From Paraspadella gotoi (lineage: Eukaryota > Chaetognatha), in contig CM119263.1 in assembly GCA_051294375.1 (NCBI GenBank), positions 18,376,628 through 18,440,627 on the forward strand: 64,000 bases of DNA. Direction: 5' to 3'. The translations under genes were made by a program, and so were the position numbers. A model generated the notes under the pieces. The model did no database searches. It was given only the letters and a program-made list of their open reading frames with translations, and had not been told where the DNA came from. The first letter of the stretch is position 1. The number at the start of each line of letters is the position of its first letter. Positions 1 to 11,947 of this stretch are shown piece by piece.

Positions 1-156
1 ACTAACGTCAACGTTATCATCGCAACCATGACGGCGAAGGCGATAAAGCTGCGGCGAGAACGGTGTGGCTTTTTCAGGTCACGGTCTGTCGGTCTAGTGG
101 AGAGGAATCGTGAATTAATGAGAACCGATAGGGGGAGATAGTGGAGACGCGTTGGC

Positions 157-164
157 GAGAGAGG

Positions 165-206
<42 letters not shown>
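157..206. repeat. (GA)n microsatellite
   Basis: GA dinucleotides with a few interruptions at the left end, perfect from about 174. It is followed by a T-homopolymer near 222. Confidence 0.95.
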
Positions 207-211
<5 letters not shown>

Positions 212-786
212 TATGTTTGTTGTTTTTTTTTTTTTTTGTCTTTTAATTCACGAATAATCGATTAAAAAAAACCTGACGAGGCTTCGATTCATTGATGCGG
301 CAGAAACGCGATAAAAACGCGCGGCGATGCTGGAGCTGATAACGGTCAACGGGCGTCGGGTGCCGTGGGCGCAGAAAACAGTTGCAGGTGCTGGTGAGCG
401 CAGAAGATGCGAACTCATTCTACGGTTCGCTGAAATTTTTAAAACGCCAAGTTAAATTCATTTAAACGAGAAAAAAAATATCTTAAAAAAAAGGGACTGA
501 ATTTCTCGCAAATAACGTCATATGATCATTTCCATAACGATGACATCATTATGAAATTAAAAATATGCAAATTTTTTTTCGTCTCATCGGCTTAATTTTC
601 TCCGTCTTCCTTTTTTCCTTGGAATGCCACGCCTACTTCTTTCCCCGCGGACATCAGCTTAAATCTCATTTGCATATTTCGGCTTGCCCCTTCCCCCCCG
701 CACCTTTTTTCCAATTGAGTCGAATCTTTTCCCGACACTTCTCTCTGTCCTTTTCATTTCTATCATCCCATATTTCTAGCCTTTAG

Positions 787-788
<2 letters not shown>

Positions 789-844
<56 letters not shown>
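789..844. repeat. (TC)28 perfect microsatellite
   Basis: Uninterrupted TC repeat of 56 bp. It creates the Arg/Glu-rich frame read on the minus strand at 763-954, which is therefore not a gene. Confidence 0.97.
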
Positions 845-845
<1 letters not shown>

Positions 846-1395
846 ACCAGAAAGTGGGTTCTTCCTCCTCTTTCCTTCCTCTTGTACGACTTGTGCGTCG
901 ACCTTTCATTACCCTTTCACGCCCGCCCGGTCGGTAGGACGGTGGGGGTTGCATGGTGGGTGGCGGCGGGGTCCCTTCTTTTGGCGGGGGTTTGGGAGTC
1001 TTCGAGGTTGAAAAAGGAAAAGATGGAAAATAGGCGCGAAAGAAGAATAAGGATTTAATTAAATTAAATTTGTTTGGAGACTCTTCATTAATTGACGAAT
1101 TTAAGAATAAACCTGAAAGACTAGAAATTCCTTAGGAGATTGTATTCTGTGTCTCGCACGATATGGCGCCTGGATGAAGAGCTCATAGTTCGAAGGAGCA
1201 ACTGGGAAGTCAGAGAAAAGGAGGGACAAAGATATCGGTCCCGGGAAAGACCCATCGAATCCCCGCCTCTCGCTCTCTCTCTCCGGCTCCATTCAATCGT
1301 GGGCGAATGACTTTCGGGTCACGCGGTCCAATCCCGGGAGGAGAAGAGGGCGATTCAAGGGTGAGATTTGACGCTCGCTTCTTCTTCGCGCCATT

Positions 1396-1495
1396 TTCAA
1401 AATCCTTTACGTCATTTCGTATCCTTTGCGATATTTCAGGTCCTTTGCGTCGTTTAATATCCTTTGCGCAATTTAAGATCCTTTACGGCATTTCC
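1396..1495 (+). repeat. Degenerate ~20-bp minisatellite, core TCCTTTGCG
   Basis: Five units share a core TCCTTTRCG followed by about 10 variable bases containing ATTT or GTTT. Cores start near 1401, 1420, 1440, 1460 and 1480. The unit length varies by one or two bases, so this is an old diverged tandem array. No function is implied. Confidence 0.75.
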
Positions 1496-2007
1496 TAAAC
1501 TTTTCTGTGTTCAAATTTTTTTAGTTTTACACTTTGTCGGTTGTCGTGTAAGGTCGATCAATATTATGAATCATACTATTACAATGATACTATTGATGCC
1601 TTTCTTTTCCTTAAAAACGTTGACCCTCTTTTTTTACCTCGATTTCTGACCCTTTTTTTTTCCCTCCAGATTTCCGTTTTTCGTCACCTCCTCCTTCGGG
1701 ACCTTTTTAACTCCGGTGCTTCCGAAGAGGGGAATCCTTTCTGGGTCACCTTTTTCAGCCTTTCTTTTCCTTTCTTTTCCTTTCTTTTGCTTTCTTCTTT
1801 CCTTCTTCGTTACCTTGGGGTTTACTTTAACTTTGTTTTTTCTTTTCTTTATTTTCCTTATTTTATTTTTTCTATGCGGTTTTCCCATTTTAATTCGTCA
1901 TTCTTCTTTCTTTTTTTTCGCACGTGACATGTGACGCTTTTAACTTATCTCATTTTTAATCTCTACAACGAAAAAATCGTGAATCGCCTACTGAGAGAAA
2001 GTGAGTG

Positions 2008-2016
2008 AGAGAGAGC

Positions 2017-2109
<93 letters not shown>

Positions 2110-2138
2110 AGAGAGAGAGAGAGAGAGAGAGAAAGAGA
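2008..2138. repeat. Long interrupted (GA)n microsatellite
   Basis: About 130 bp of GA with occasional AGA or GGA interruptions. It encodes the Arg/Glu frame (+) and the Ser/Leu frame (-) seen here, neither of which is a gene. Confidence 0.95.
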
Positions 2139-3210
2139 AACGTTTAAAAATGAAAATAAAAAAAATAAATGGATCAATTTCCGTAAATATTTCGAAAGAA
2201 AGTCACAAGTTCGTAAAAACATTGGGTGTGTCATGGGCCAAGAAGAAAATTTCTGAGAGTGAGATATTTAATTTTTACAAAACAATCTATAACTGTTTCG
2301 TTTATTATTCTTTGACTTTAATGTATAATCTCTAATGTTGGTTAAACTTCGTAATCTTAATTTTCTGATTCGTCATATCTCACCTATTCTTTTTTATTGA
2401 TGTCCGTTTAAACAATTTATAACCCAATTATACTAATCTTCCGGTAATATCTATTTTCTTAACCGTTAGCTTTATTTTATATTATTATATATTAACAAAC
2501 CCATAGATTTTAATAATTAATAATAATATATAATTTTAAAAGGTTCCTCTTCTTTACCAAAAGTTATACGAAACTGAAAGAAATTACAACAGATATATTA
2601 ACTGCTGTATATATCATGTATTAATGTAAAATAATCAAAATCCTATGCTCTACAATTTTCTATAACAGAAAAACATTCTAATAAGACTTCTTTGTTACCC
2701 TTTCGATTTATAAGTTTATTCAAATGAGATTTCTTGCATTTTCCCCTGAGGTCGTCTTTAAGCTCTGAAATATAATTTTGTTTTCATTGATTGAATCCCG
2801 AGAGAGAAAACGGATAATTCACGACGACTTTGCATCTCGTCGTTCGTCGTCATTCGTCGTCGTCGTCTCCGTCACCCCGCCCCATATCGCCCACTCGCTC
2901 GACCGCCCCGACTTCATTTAAGGCTCCAAACAACGAATCGTTCAATGCGATTCGAAGCGATCTTTTTCTCGGCTATCTATTCTCGCCATTCCGGCCGTCG
3001 TTCCATTCGCCGTTCGTTTGCCATTCGTCCCCATGTGCTGCCATTCGCCTCGTTGGTCCTTTGCATTCAGCTATGCATTCATCGCTGCATTCATCGCTGC
3101 ATTCATCGCCGCATTCATACACCAACGCATTTCGCGTCGACGAATCGCGTCGCGCAGCAGAGAGATGCTCTTCTGTTTGTGACTTTTTGTCTCTTGTCAA
3201 CAAAAGGATT

Positions 3211-3312
3211 CTCTTCTCTCTCTCCTCTCTCTCTCTCTCCTCTCCTCTCTCTCACTCTCTCTCTCTCTTCCATCTCATCTCTCTCTCTCTCCTCTCTCTC
3301 TTTTTTTTTTTT
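3211..3312. repeat. (CT)n interrupted microsatellite plus T run
   Basis: CT repeat with TCTC/CTC interruptions ending in a homopolymer of T. It sits inside the left inverted arm. The matching position in the right arm (16976-17072) is an uninterrupted GA tract. Confidence 0.95.
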
Positions 3313-4061
3313 CCTGCCAGAATTCGGACGAACTCCAACGCATTCATTTGCTAATAAAACTTTCTTCTCAATGTCAATAATAATATTCGCAAAAAGCTGC
3401 AACCAGAAATGTCCATACCGTTATTTGCAGTTTTACCAAAGATTACATTGTCATTTTATCTAAAACATTCGAAATAATTCTGACTTTATAAAGCTTAAAT
3501 GCTTATTTATTCTTTTGAGTCTTTTCCGTCCCACATTTTCTTAACTTTCCAATGACTTCGTGTTCCCCCTTAAAAACATAAGCACCATTCCAACCCCCAC
3601 CCCATCAAACCCACACCCTCTCCAACATCACTCCTCCCATCCACCATCGTCCCCATCACCCTCCTTCCCTCAGCATCGTTCTTCTTATCGCCCAACGACA
3701 AACAAATCCTCCCATCATTCCAACTCCTCTATTTTCCTCCTTATTTCTCGTTCTCCTTTCACCCATCTCTCCCCTACCTCTTCTCCCTCTCAACCTTACT
3801 CCTTTTCTTTGTCTACCCATCCTTCTCTCCTCTCTTTATTCTTTCATCCTCCCATACTCTTTCTAAACTCTCGCCCCTTTCAATCTCGCATCGGAAAGCC
3901 TCGTCGCGCCTCCCTCCGAATTCTCCCTATCGGCAATCCGTCGACGAAAACCCATTCTTTCGTTCATTCTTTTCATATTTGTGCTTTTTTTATCTATTTT
4001 TTAACTTTCCTCGCGGTAAGGATCCTCCTTCGGCGCGCGACACCCGGGTCGCTCGCTTTTC

Positions 4062-4083
4062 TTTTTTTTTTTTTTTTTTTTTT
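4062..4083. repeat. T22 homopolymer
   Basis: Uninterrupted run of 22 T. Its inverted copy near 16225 is a shorter A run, as expected for homopolymer slippage or sequencing error. Confidence 0.95.
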
Positions 4084-4517
4084 GAATCCCAAAAATTTTC
4101 TTGGTGCATAACGTCATTAACTTTATACTATTATTCAAACAATCTAAATAATCTCCAAAAACCCCCTCCGCATTGGCTTTTTCCAACTAAACAAAGTCAC
4201 GCGTGAAGCTTTGACTGCGAAACAAACGACTCTTTCTCCCTGACTTTCCCTCATCCCCATCTTTCATCAACCTCAATCCCTCTTTTTCTCAATGGTTTTA
4301 CTTTCTTTTTCCTTTCACTCTTTCCCCTTCTTTGGTCCCAGTTTCCCCTCGCCTCTTTTTTCTTTTCATCTTCTTACCCGATTCACCTTTTCCCCTTTCT
4401 TCCCAATGAACCCGCCTCATCCTCCTCTTCCTCCCCCCCCCACCCCTCCCCCTATTGAGCCACCAAACGCCTTCGCGCGAACACGCGATCGCGTCGGCGA
4501 AGTCGACGATTCAATTC

Positions 4518-4529
4518 CTCTCTCTCTCT

Positions 4530-4596
<67 letters not shown>
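4518..4596. repeat. (CT)n microsatellite at the split point of the inverted duplication
   Basis: CT tract of about 80 bp. The right inverted arm breaks inside the corresponding GA tract at about 7250 and resumes at 15853 just beyond it. The 8.6 kb of unrelated sequence in the right arm was therefore joined at this microsatellite. Confidence 0.9.
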
Positions 4597-4602
<6 letters not shown>

Positions 4603-5427
4603 CTTCCTCTTTCTCCTTTTTCCACCCCCCATCACCCTCATTCATCCATTTTTTTTGTTTCATTGTTTTTGTTTCTTTTCACTCGATGGTCTTTTTTTCT
4701 TTTTTTCGCTTTCAATGTTTCATTTCATCTGAGTTTTGTCGTCGAATGTTCGTCGTTCGTCGTCGTTCTCGTCGTCGTCGTCGTCCCTTATTTCTCATGT
4801 CGCCATGGACGATGGTTAACGCCGCATTAACCTTTTTATTTTTTGTTATTTCTATTCATCATTTTCAGTTAGATTTTTTTTTTTCATTTCAAATTTATTC
4901 GTTCTTTAATGTTTGTTTGAAAAAATCGCCCTAAAACAGTTTTAAAATTAAGACTAATATAGAAAAGCACAATCGTATCGCTCACTGAATTAATTTTTGT
5001 CTTTTCATTTCCCTCGCATGCTCTATCAGAACAATAAAAAACAGATTTCCCTTCTCTTTAAACACTTCCCACGCTTTCCGCCACCCTCTTCCCCCTCTTT
5101 TTCCCCTTCCCTTCCCCCCTCTTCCTGCAATCTCATACCAAAGGGCGGGCCTGCGTCATACAGATCCTTCTGTTTCAAACAACCAAATAAAGTCGTTGAA
5201 TCAGCTGACGGCCGTCGGCCAGCCTCGATTCTTCGATGCCGCACCCATGCCATGCCATGCCACATTGCCACATTGCCAAGACTCTCCTTCTCTTTTCCCT
5301 TTCCCCGAAATTTCTTCTCCAACATTGGTCCAGCCGCTTATAATCTTTTTTCTCTCAAAATAATACTTTCGAGTAGTCAACTTCGCCCTTATTACCAAAT
5401 ACTCTTTTTCTCAATCCATTCCTCTCT

Positions 5428-5434
<7 letters not shown>

Positions 5435-5471
<37 letters not shown>

Positions 5472-5474
5472 TCT

Positions 5475-5512
<38 letters not shown>

Positions 5513-5650
5513 TTTTCACTCTACATCCTTCATCTGACAAGGCCGCTCTCTCCTTCCCATGACACCTCATCACCTCTGGTTTTTCTTAAAAGCGTCGGGA
5601 ACAGTTTCCGATTTTTGAGGTGACAGGCCCTCGTCTCCCTCTCTCTTCTC

Positions 5651-5710
<60 letters not shown>

Positions 5711-5729
5711 TCTTTCTCTCTCTCTTTCC
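5435..5729. repeat. Two CT microsatellites separated by ~120 bp
   Basis: CT tracts at 5435-5511 and 5635-5729, interrupted by TTCT motifs. They correspond to the GA tracts at 6345-6427 and 6128-6222 in the right inverted arm. Confidence 0.95.
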
Positions 5730-6000
5730 TTATGGTTGCCTGCCCATTACTTAACGTTTATCTATCCTCTGACGCGGAGGAAAAAAGCATTTCAGTGTCT
5801 GTTTCGTTATTATTAAAAGCTTTTCTGCGTTCGACTTTGAAAAAGCTTATTCGTTTCTCAATATAATCACTAGTGCAGGCAAAAACGTCCCGTGGCGTCT
5901 ACGTATAAGACCTGGTCGAAATTATTTCATCAGGGGTCTCTTTAGCAGTACCAGTAGTATCCAACCAGAGCTGCCCTGCAATTGATTTTAAATTTAAGAT

Positions 6001-6025
6001 NNNNNNNNNNNNNNNNNNNNNNNNN
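6001..6025. other. Assembly gap, 25 N, centre of inverted duplication
   Basis: Exactly 25 N. The sequence starting two bases to its right is the reverse complement of sequence ending 171 bases to its left. 5831-6000 has no partner and would be the spacer of the palindrome. Confidence 0.99.
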
Positions 6026-6026
6026 G

Positions 6027-6142
6027 ACGCAGAAAAGCTTTTAAAAATACGAAACAGACACTGAAATGCTTTTTTCCTCGCGTCAGAGGATAGATAAACG
6101 TTAAGTAATGGGCAGGCAACCATAACGGAAAGAGAGAGAGAA

Positions 6143-6180
<38 letters not shown>

Positions 6181-6381
6181 AGGAGAGAGAGAGAGGACGA
6201 GAGAGAGAGAAGAGAGGACGAGAAAGACCTGGTCACCCAAAAATCGGAAATGTTCCCGCGACGCTTTTAAAGAAAACCAGAGGTGATGAGTGCGAGCGGA
6301 AGGAAGAGCGGCGCTATGTCAGATGAAGGATGTAGAGTGAAAAGGAGAGAGAGAGAGAGAGAGAGAGAAGAGAGAGAAGAA

Positions 6382-6414
<33 letters not shown>

Positions 6415-7250
6415 AGAAGAGAAGAGATGGACGAGGAGAGAGGAACTGGGATGAGAAAAAGAGATTGTATAAGGCGAAGTTGACTACTCGAAAGTATTAT
6501 TTTGGAGAAAAAAGATTATAGCGGCTGGACCAAATGTTGGAGAAGAAATTCGGAAAGGGGAAAGAGAAGGAGAGTCTTGGCAATGTGGCAATGTGGCATG
6601 GCATGGCATGGTGCGGCACGAGAATCGAGGCTGGCCGACGCCGTCGCTGACTTCACGACTTTATTTGGTTGTTTGGAAACAGAAGGATTCTGTTGACGCC
6701 GCCCTTGGTATGAGATTTGGAAGAGGGGGGAAGGGAAGGGGAAAAAGAGGGGAAGAGGGTGGGGAGCTGGGAAGTGTTAAAGAGAAGGGAATTGTTTTTA
6801 TTGTCTGATAGAAGCATGCGAGGGAAAATGAAAAGACAAAAATTAATTCAGTGAGCGATAATTGTGTTTTCTATATTAGTTTATTTTAAAACTGTTTAGG
6901 CGATTTTCAAACAACATTAACACGAATAAATTTAAAATGAAAAAAAAAATCTAACTGAAAATGATGAATAGAAATAAAAAAAATAAAAAGGTTAAGCGGC
7001 GTTAACCATCGTCATGGCGACGATGAGAATAAGGACGACGACGACGACCGCGACGAACCGCGCACTCTCGACGACAAATGCAGAGATGAAATGAAACATG
7101 AAAGCGAAAAAAGAAAAAAAGACCATCGAGTGAAAAGAAACAAAAACAAATGAAACAAAAAAAATGGAGAATGAGGGTGATGGGGGGCGGAAAAGGAGGA
7201 GGCGGCAGGGAAGAGAGGAGAGAGAGAGGAGAGAGAGAGAGAGAGAGAGC
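6027..7250 (-). repeat. Right arm, part 1, of the inverted duplication
   Basis: Reverse complement of 4518-5830, with many 1-3 bp indels and changed GA lengths. It ends inside a GA tract at 7215-7250, after which unrelated sequence begins. No gene recognised; the open frames are complements of those in the left arm. Confidence 0.9.
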
Positions 7251-7440
7251 AGAAAGAAATTTGGGGAAAAAAATTCGTTTTTTTGAAAAACCTCTGATTT
7301 CCGGGGCCGGGGACTGCATTTTCCGCCAGTTGGGGGGTTTCCCGCGGGCCCCGAATAGGCCGTCCTCACACTTTTTGGGGTGGGGGGGGGCCCCACCTTT
7401 TACAAATTAAGGGGGGGGGGGGGGTGCACAGTGTATCCCC
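7251..7440. other. G/C-homopolymer-rich, probably low-quality sequence
   Basis: This stretch has inflated homopolymers: G9 at 7382-7390, G14 at 7411-7424 and several GGGG/CCCC runs. It lies directly at the breakpoint of the right inverted arm. I infer a low-quality read or a misjoin rather than a biological G-rich element. Confidence 0.5.
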
Positions 7441-8136
7441 ACAGGCTGGAACCGCCTCACTCGTCCCCTTTCGCCACTCTTCTCATTGAAATTGTTTGGC
7501 AAATACTCTTGTCTTTAAAACTCCTTTGGCCATTTCTATTAAACGTTATTCATCGTTTTTTATATGTCTTAGTAACGAGAATTTATGATATTTTCATGCA
7601 GTCTTATGCGAATTGCCAATTGAATTTTTGATTGCTGGTTTGGTTAAGCACAACATCTATCAATCACACGTCAGAAATAACTATTTTTATTAAAAACTAT
7701 ATAATTTTACTAATAATCACAATGCAACACAGAGCATCTTTCGCTAAAGGGTTTCTTGTGACATGTTATTTTTATATCCTTTGTAGCTGTTCTGCCATCC
7801 ACAGTGGCATTAAGCCTTGGGCAAAGTGATTTAGAATGAAATGACGCTCCCCGCCATTCGTTCTCATCTAAGTTCAGCTTTAAGTTGTCGTGGTTTCATT
7901 TGGCCGCGCCTATCGGGGAAATTAACTCAAAAGGCAGGCCCATATTCGCCTCAGCTGGGTGGTCGTCCTCGCCACCGGCCTACCCCTGTTCGCGGTTTTG
8001 GTTGCGGTTTTTCGTTTTTAAAGAGAAAAGAAATCTTGACTGCCCAAGTAGGACTCCCTCAGTTTCCATGTAAATCCGAAATTTTAATTTTTATATAACA
8101 TTAACTTAAAGAAGATTCGCGGAAGGGCGACGAAAA
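7441..8136. other. Single-copy DNA without recognised genes
   Basis: Mixed-composition sequence with only short open frames. I see no domain, splice border or repeat that supports a call. The frames at 7841-8098 are GC-richer but start and stop without recognisable signals. Confidence 0.4.
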
Positions 8137-8444
8137 AGAGAGAGAGAGAGAAAAAGAGAGAGAGAAAAAGAAAGAGAGGAGAGAGATAGAGAGATAGAGA
8201 GAATAAGAGATGGCGGTAACTAATCAGTCCGATGCTGCGTTTTTGACTAATCAGGGAAAGAAAAACAGAGAGAGAGAGAGACGCGGGCGAGGGGAGAGAG
8301 GAGAAAGAGAGAGAAGAGAGGGAGAGAGAAAAAGAAAAGAGAGAGAAGAGTAGAACAGAGAGAGAGAGAGAGCAGGATTTCGTAACTTTATAAAGGCCTC
8401 TGCAGAGTAAAGAACTCATTTTGGACTATCATGAAGAGAAAGAA

Positions 8445-8475
<31 letters not shown>

Positions 8476-8490
8476 GAGAAAGGAGAGAAA
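8137..8490. repeat. Compound imperfect (GA)n / (GAAA)n region
   Basis: Long purine-rich region of GA, GAGAAA and GAAAGA blocks with two non-repeat islands (about 8210-8265 and 8375-8433). It produces Ser/Leu frames on the minus strand that are not genes. Confidence 0.9.
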
Positions 8491-8526
8491 AAATCTTAAA
8501 GAGAATAGGATCGAGCCTCCCTTCAA

Positions 8527-8660
8527 TGATAACCAGAATATTGGTGTGGCGATGATAACCAAAGGATTGATGCGATGATAACCGATACTGTGGTATGCGA
8601 TGATAACCAATTAATTGAATGCGATGATGAACCAAATAGATCGATTTATCGATTACCCCC
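8527..8660 (+). repeat. Degenerate ~24-bp minisatellite, core GCGATGATAACC
   Basis: Four to five units with the core GCGATGATAACCRA followed by 8-12 variable AT-rich bases. The first full cores are at about 8549, 8572, 8597 and 8620. More decayed GATGATAG units continue to about 8770. Confidence 0.8.
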
Positions 8661-9280
8661 CACCCAAAATTGATTGATCGTCGAGAAATATAAAACCAAA
8701 AGGTTTGATGCAGATGATAGTTCCATTCAATTGATGTGATGACAGATCATATTGATAGATGATAGTCATTCATAGACTATCAATGAAATCATCATGCATA
8801 ATAAAAAAGCCGTGCGTGTATGAGTGCAGAGAGAGAGAAAGAGAGAGAGAGAAGATTGAGACGAGAGCCAGGTGACAATAAATCCACGAAAATCTCGGGA
8901 TGTAAATTTGGGCCCTTCTCCGCATCCGACAGACACCCGCGCAGGACTGGCGCTCGGAGGTCCGACATCCGGTCCCCGTAGGCGCGACGGACAAGACCCG
9001 TGGGCAGTGAGAAAAATCGCGGAATCAAATGGCGATATAATAAAAGTTTTTAAAAAGGAAAAAATAAATCGCAAAATTTTTTTAAAAAACGATCACGCAA
9101 GAGATCGTACAGAGAGACGGACGAGAGAGAGAGAGGAGAGAAAGAGAGAGAGAGAGATAGAAAAGGTTAAAGGTTTCACAAAGAATTGAGAGAGATTAAG
9201 TGGTCAGTTTAGAGACAGATTTAGTTGAGTGCTGAGATAGAATAAGTGGTGAAAAGAATGAAATTTGGTGAAGGGTGAGA

Positions 9281-10711
9281 GAGGAGAGAGCGAGAGAGAG
9301 AGAGAGAGAGAGGAGACAGAGAGAGAGAAATAAAACAATTACAATTGAGCAATGTAACAACAATGATACAAATTAAAGCAAACTTCAGTTTTGGTATGTT
9401 CTAATGAACACAAATTGTATTAGTGCGACTAGCAAACACTCCAACCGTTCATCAGCGCCATGTAGGTGACCGTTAGGCACAAGTCATTAGCCTCCCAATC
9501 CCAAAAGGTCCGGGTCTAGGCGCGCGGTGGTCGTCTGGCAGTTAAGAGAGGAGGGGCGGCTTAATATCCGCCTGTAACATGGTGTTACAGCCTGATCCGA
9601 AGCTCAGGGACTGTCTTATTATTGAACGGGTCTGTCATTAACACTTATCATAATAATTACTGGTGCTCTTCAAATTGCCAATAAATTCATTTTGAAATAT
9701 TTGAAAAAATTGAAATGAATGAATTTGAAAGTATAAGAGTTTAATTCAGTAGGAATAATAAGTAAAGATTTTAGTGAAATAAATTCTTTGTTGAAAACTT
9801 TTATCTCTGTCCCTCTCTCATCTTTCTCTCTCTCTGTCTACTCTTCTTCAATTCGTTGCAAAAACTATTTATAGAAAACAATATTTTTTCGCAGCTGAAA
9901 GAAGGCTCTGCATCAGGAGACGAAACATATCCGTTATTTTTGCTTTAAATTTAACCGTCTGTTTTTTAAATAATAAAAAAACGTTGTAACTAAAACTTAC
10001 CAAAACAAAACCAAATCGAGAGAAATTACATTATACTTTTTTAGTTAAAGCCGTTAAATTAAGAAAATCCCTGCCTATTCTCAGTCATGATTATATATTT
10101 TTATGAATAATTATCCTTTCTTAATAATTTTTAAACGTTGTAAATAAAATTTTCGTTCTGACGTAGTATTTTGCATTATTTAAAACCTTTGAGTATATAA
10201 CTCTAATTTGCCAATATTGGTAGTAATTAATATTTTTAAGAAAATGGAAAAATACAGAAAAAAAACTTTTACATATTATCAGAGATGAAATATAATTATA
10301 GATATATGCATTCGTAGACATTAAAACCCAAATAGAATTGAAGATACTTTCAAAGCAAAATGAAGTGCGTATTAGGCTTGCACATTACTTTTCAATCAAT
10401 ACAATTGCAAGGATAAAGCTTTTTAGTAATAGATAAAATCAAAAACAAATTATTGGAGGGTGGGTGTTGCGTCGGCTTTAATGCTATTAGAAATTTAGGC
10501 GATTCGCTGTCACCATATTGCTTCAAGTTAGTGTTCTGGAGGTGGTCATGAATTTCTCTGACTTACTATGGCTTGCATAGTGTTAGTGGTCTACAGTGTG
10601 AGGTAGCGAGGCTCGTATGAAATTTGCTGCTGTCCACAACTTACTATGGCTTCATAGTGTAGTGGTTAACAGGTTGGGTAAGCGAGGCTGGTATGAAATT
10701 CTTCCTCTGCT
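9281..10711 (+). repeat. Direct repeat, copy 1 (1.3-kb unit running into satellite)
   Basis: From the GA tract at about 9281 onward this matches 10737-11947 nearly base for base apart from indels. Landmarks are GGTCCGGGTCTAG at about 9508 and 10949, and CCTGTAACATGGTGTTACAG at 9571 and 11012. From about 10506 the copy enters the 70-bp satellite and is cut by the 10712 gap after about three units. A small perfect hairpin, CTGTAACA-TGG-TGTTACAG, lies at 9572-9590. No coding frame is credible. Confidence 0.9.
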
Positions 10712-10736
10712 NNNNNNNNNNNNNNNNNNNNNNNNN
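10712..10736. other. Assembly gap, 25 N
   Basis: Exactly 25 N between two direct copies of the same 1.3-kb sequence. The left copy ends in satellite; the right copy starts again at the GA tract. Confidence 0.99.
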
Positions 10737-10779
<43 letters not shown>

Positions 10780-11947
10780 AAACAATTACATTTAGCAATG
10801 TAAACAATGGATACAAATTAAAGCAAACTTCTGTTTGTAATGTTCTAATAACACAAATTGTATATAGTGGACTAAAGACCTCCAAACCGTTCATGCAGCG
10901 GCCATGTAGGTAGCCGCTAGGCACAGTCATTCAGCTCCCAATCCCAAAGGTCCGGGTCTAGCGCGCGGTGGTACGTCCTGGCAGTTAAGAAGGAGGGGCG
11001 GCTTAATTCCGCCTGTAACATGGTGTTACAGCCTGATCCGAAGCGTCAGGGACTGCTTATATTGAACGGGTCTGTCATTAACACTTATCATAATATTACT
11101 GGGTGCTCTTCAAATTGCCAATAAATTCATTTTGAAAATTTGAAAAAATTGAAAGAATGAATTTGAAATATAAGAGTTAATTCAGTAGGATAATAGTAAA
11201 GATTTTAGTGAAATAAATTCTTTGTTTGAAAACTTTATCTCGTGTCCCTCTCATCATCTTTCTCTCTCTCTGTCGTCTCTTCTTCATTCGTTGCAAAAAC
11301 ATTTATAGAAAACAATATTTTTTCCTCGCTGAAAGAAGGCTCTCATCAGGAGACGAAACACTATCCGTTATTTTTGCTATTAAATTAACGTCTGTTTTTT
11401 AAATAATAAAAAAACGTTGTAACTAAAAAACTTACCAAAACAAAACCAAATCGAGAGAAATTACATATATACTTTTTTAGTTAAACCGTTAATATTTAGA
11501 AAATCCCTGCCTATTCTAGTCTATGATATATATATATTTTTAGTAATTATCCTTTCTTAATAATTTTTAACGTTGTAAAGTAATAATTTTTCTCTGACTG
11601 TATTTTGCATTATTTTAAAACCTTTGGAGTATTAACTCTAATTTGCAATATTGGTAGTAAATTGATATTTTTAAGAAAACTGGAAAAATACAGCAAAAAA
11701 AATTTTACATATTATCAGAAGATGAAATATAATATAGAATTGCATTCTAGACATTAAACCATAATAGAATTAAGATACTTCAAAGCAAATGAAGTGCGTA
11801 TAGCTGCACATTACTTTTCAATCAATACAAGTTCAAGGATAAAGCTTTTTGTAATAGATAAAATCAAAACAAATTATTGGAGGGTGGGTGGTTGCGTGGC
11901 TTTAATGCTATTAGAAATTTCAGGCGCGGAAATTCTGCTGATCTCAC
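10737..11947 (+). repeat. Direct repeat, copy 2
   Basis: Second copy of 9281-10505, beginning in a perfect GA tract at 10737. It is AT-rich after 11080 and contains no credible gene. It continues without a break into the satellite array. Confidence 0.9.

Larger units (their letters stand above)
1..2668. other. Non-genic AT-rich and microsatellite DNA
   Basis: I see no convincing coding frame here. The open frames are translations of (GA)n/(CT)n tracts or of T-rich DNA between about 1500 and 1930. The stretch 2340-2668 is very AT-rich, with TA/TTA runs and no structure I can name. The identifiable elements, two long GA/CT tracts and a short minisatellite, are listed separately. Confidence 0.7.
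2669..5830 (+). repeat. Left arm of a ~3.2-kb inverted duplication
   Basis: This segment reappears in reverse complement in two pieces: 4518-5830 as 6027-7250, and 2669-4453 as 15853-17592. Landmarks include GCTTTTCTGCGT at 5819-5830 against its complement at 6027, the CATTC/CGCTG repeat at 3070-3110 against 17160-17200, and GTCTTATTAGAATG at the far end of the right arm. The arms differ by many small indels and microsatellite length changes. No gene is recognised in it; the long open frames are CT-tract, T-rich or low-complexity. It also contains a C-rich run at 4428-4453 and a TCG run at 4738-4786. Confidence 0.9.

Noticed and set aside
7380-7425. G-quadruplex at the G9/G14 runs
   Set aside because: The surrounding homopolymers and the adjacent breakpoint suggest poor sequence quality.
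8872-9189. Plus-strand frame with mixed composition before a GA tract
   Set aside because: It has no ATG, an overlapping minus-strand frame is equally open, and no splice borders are convincing. It may be a decayed repeat.
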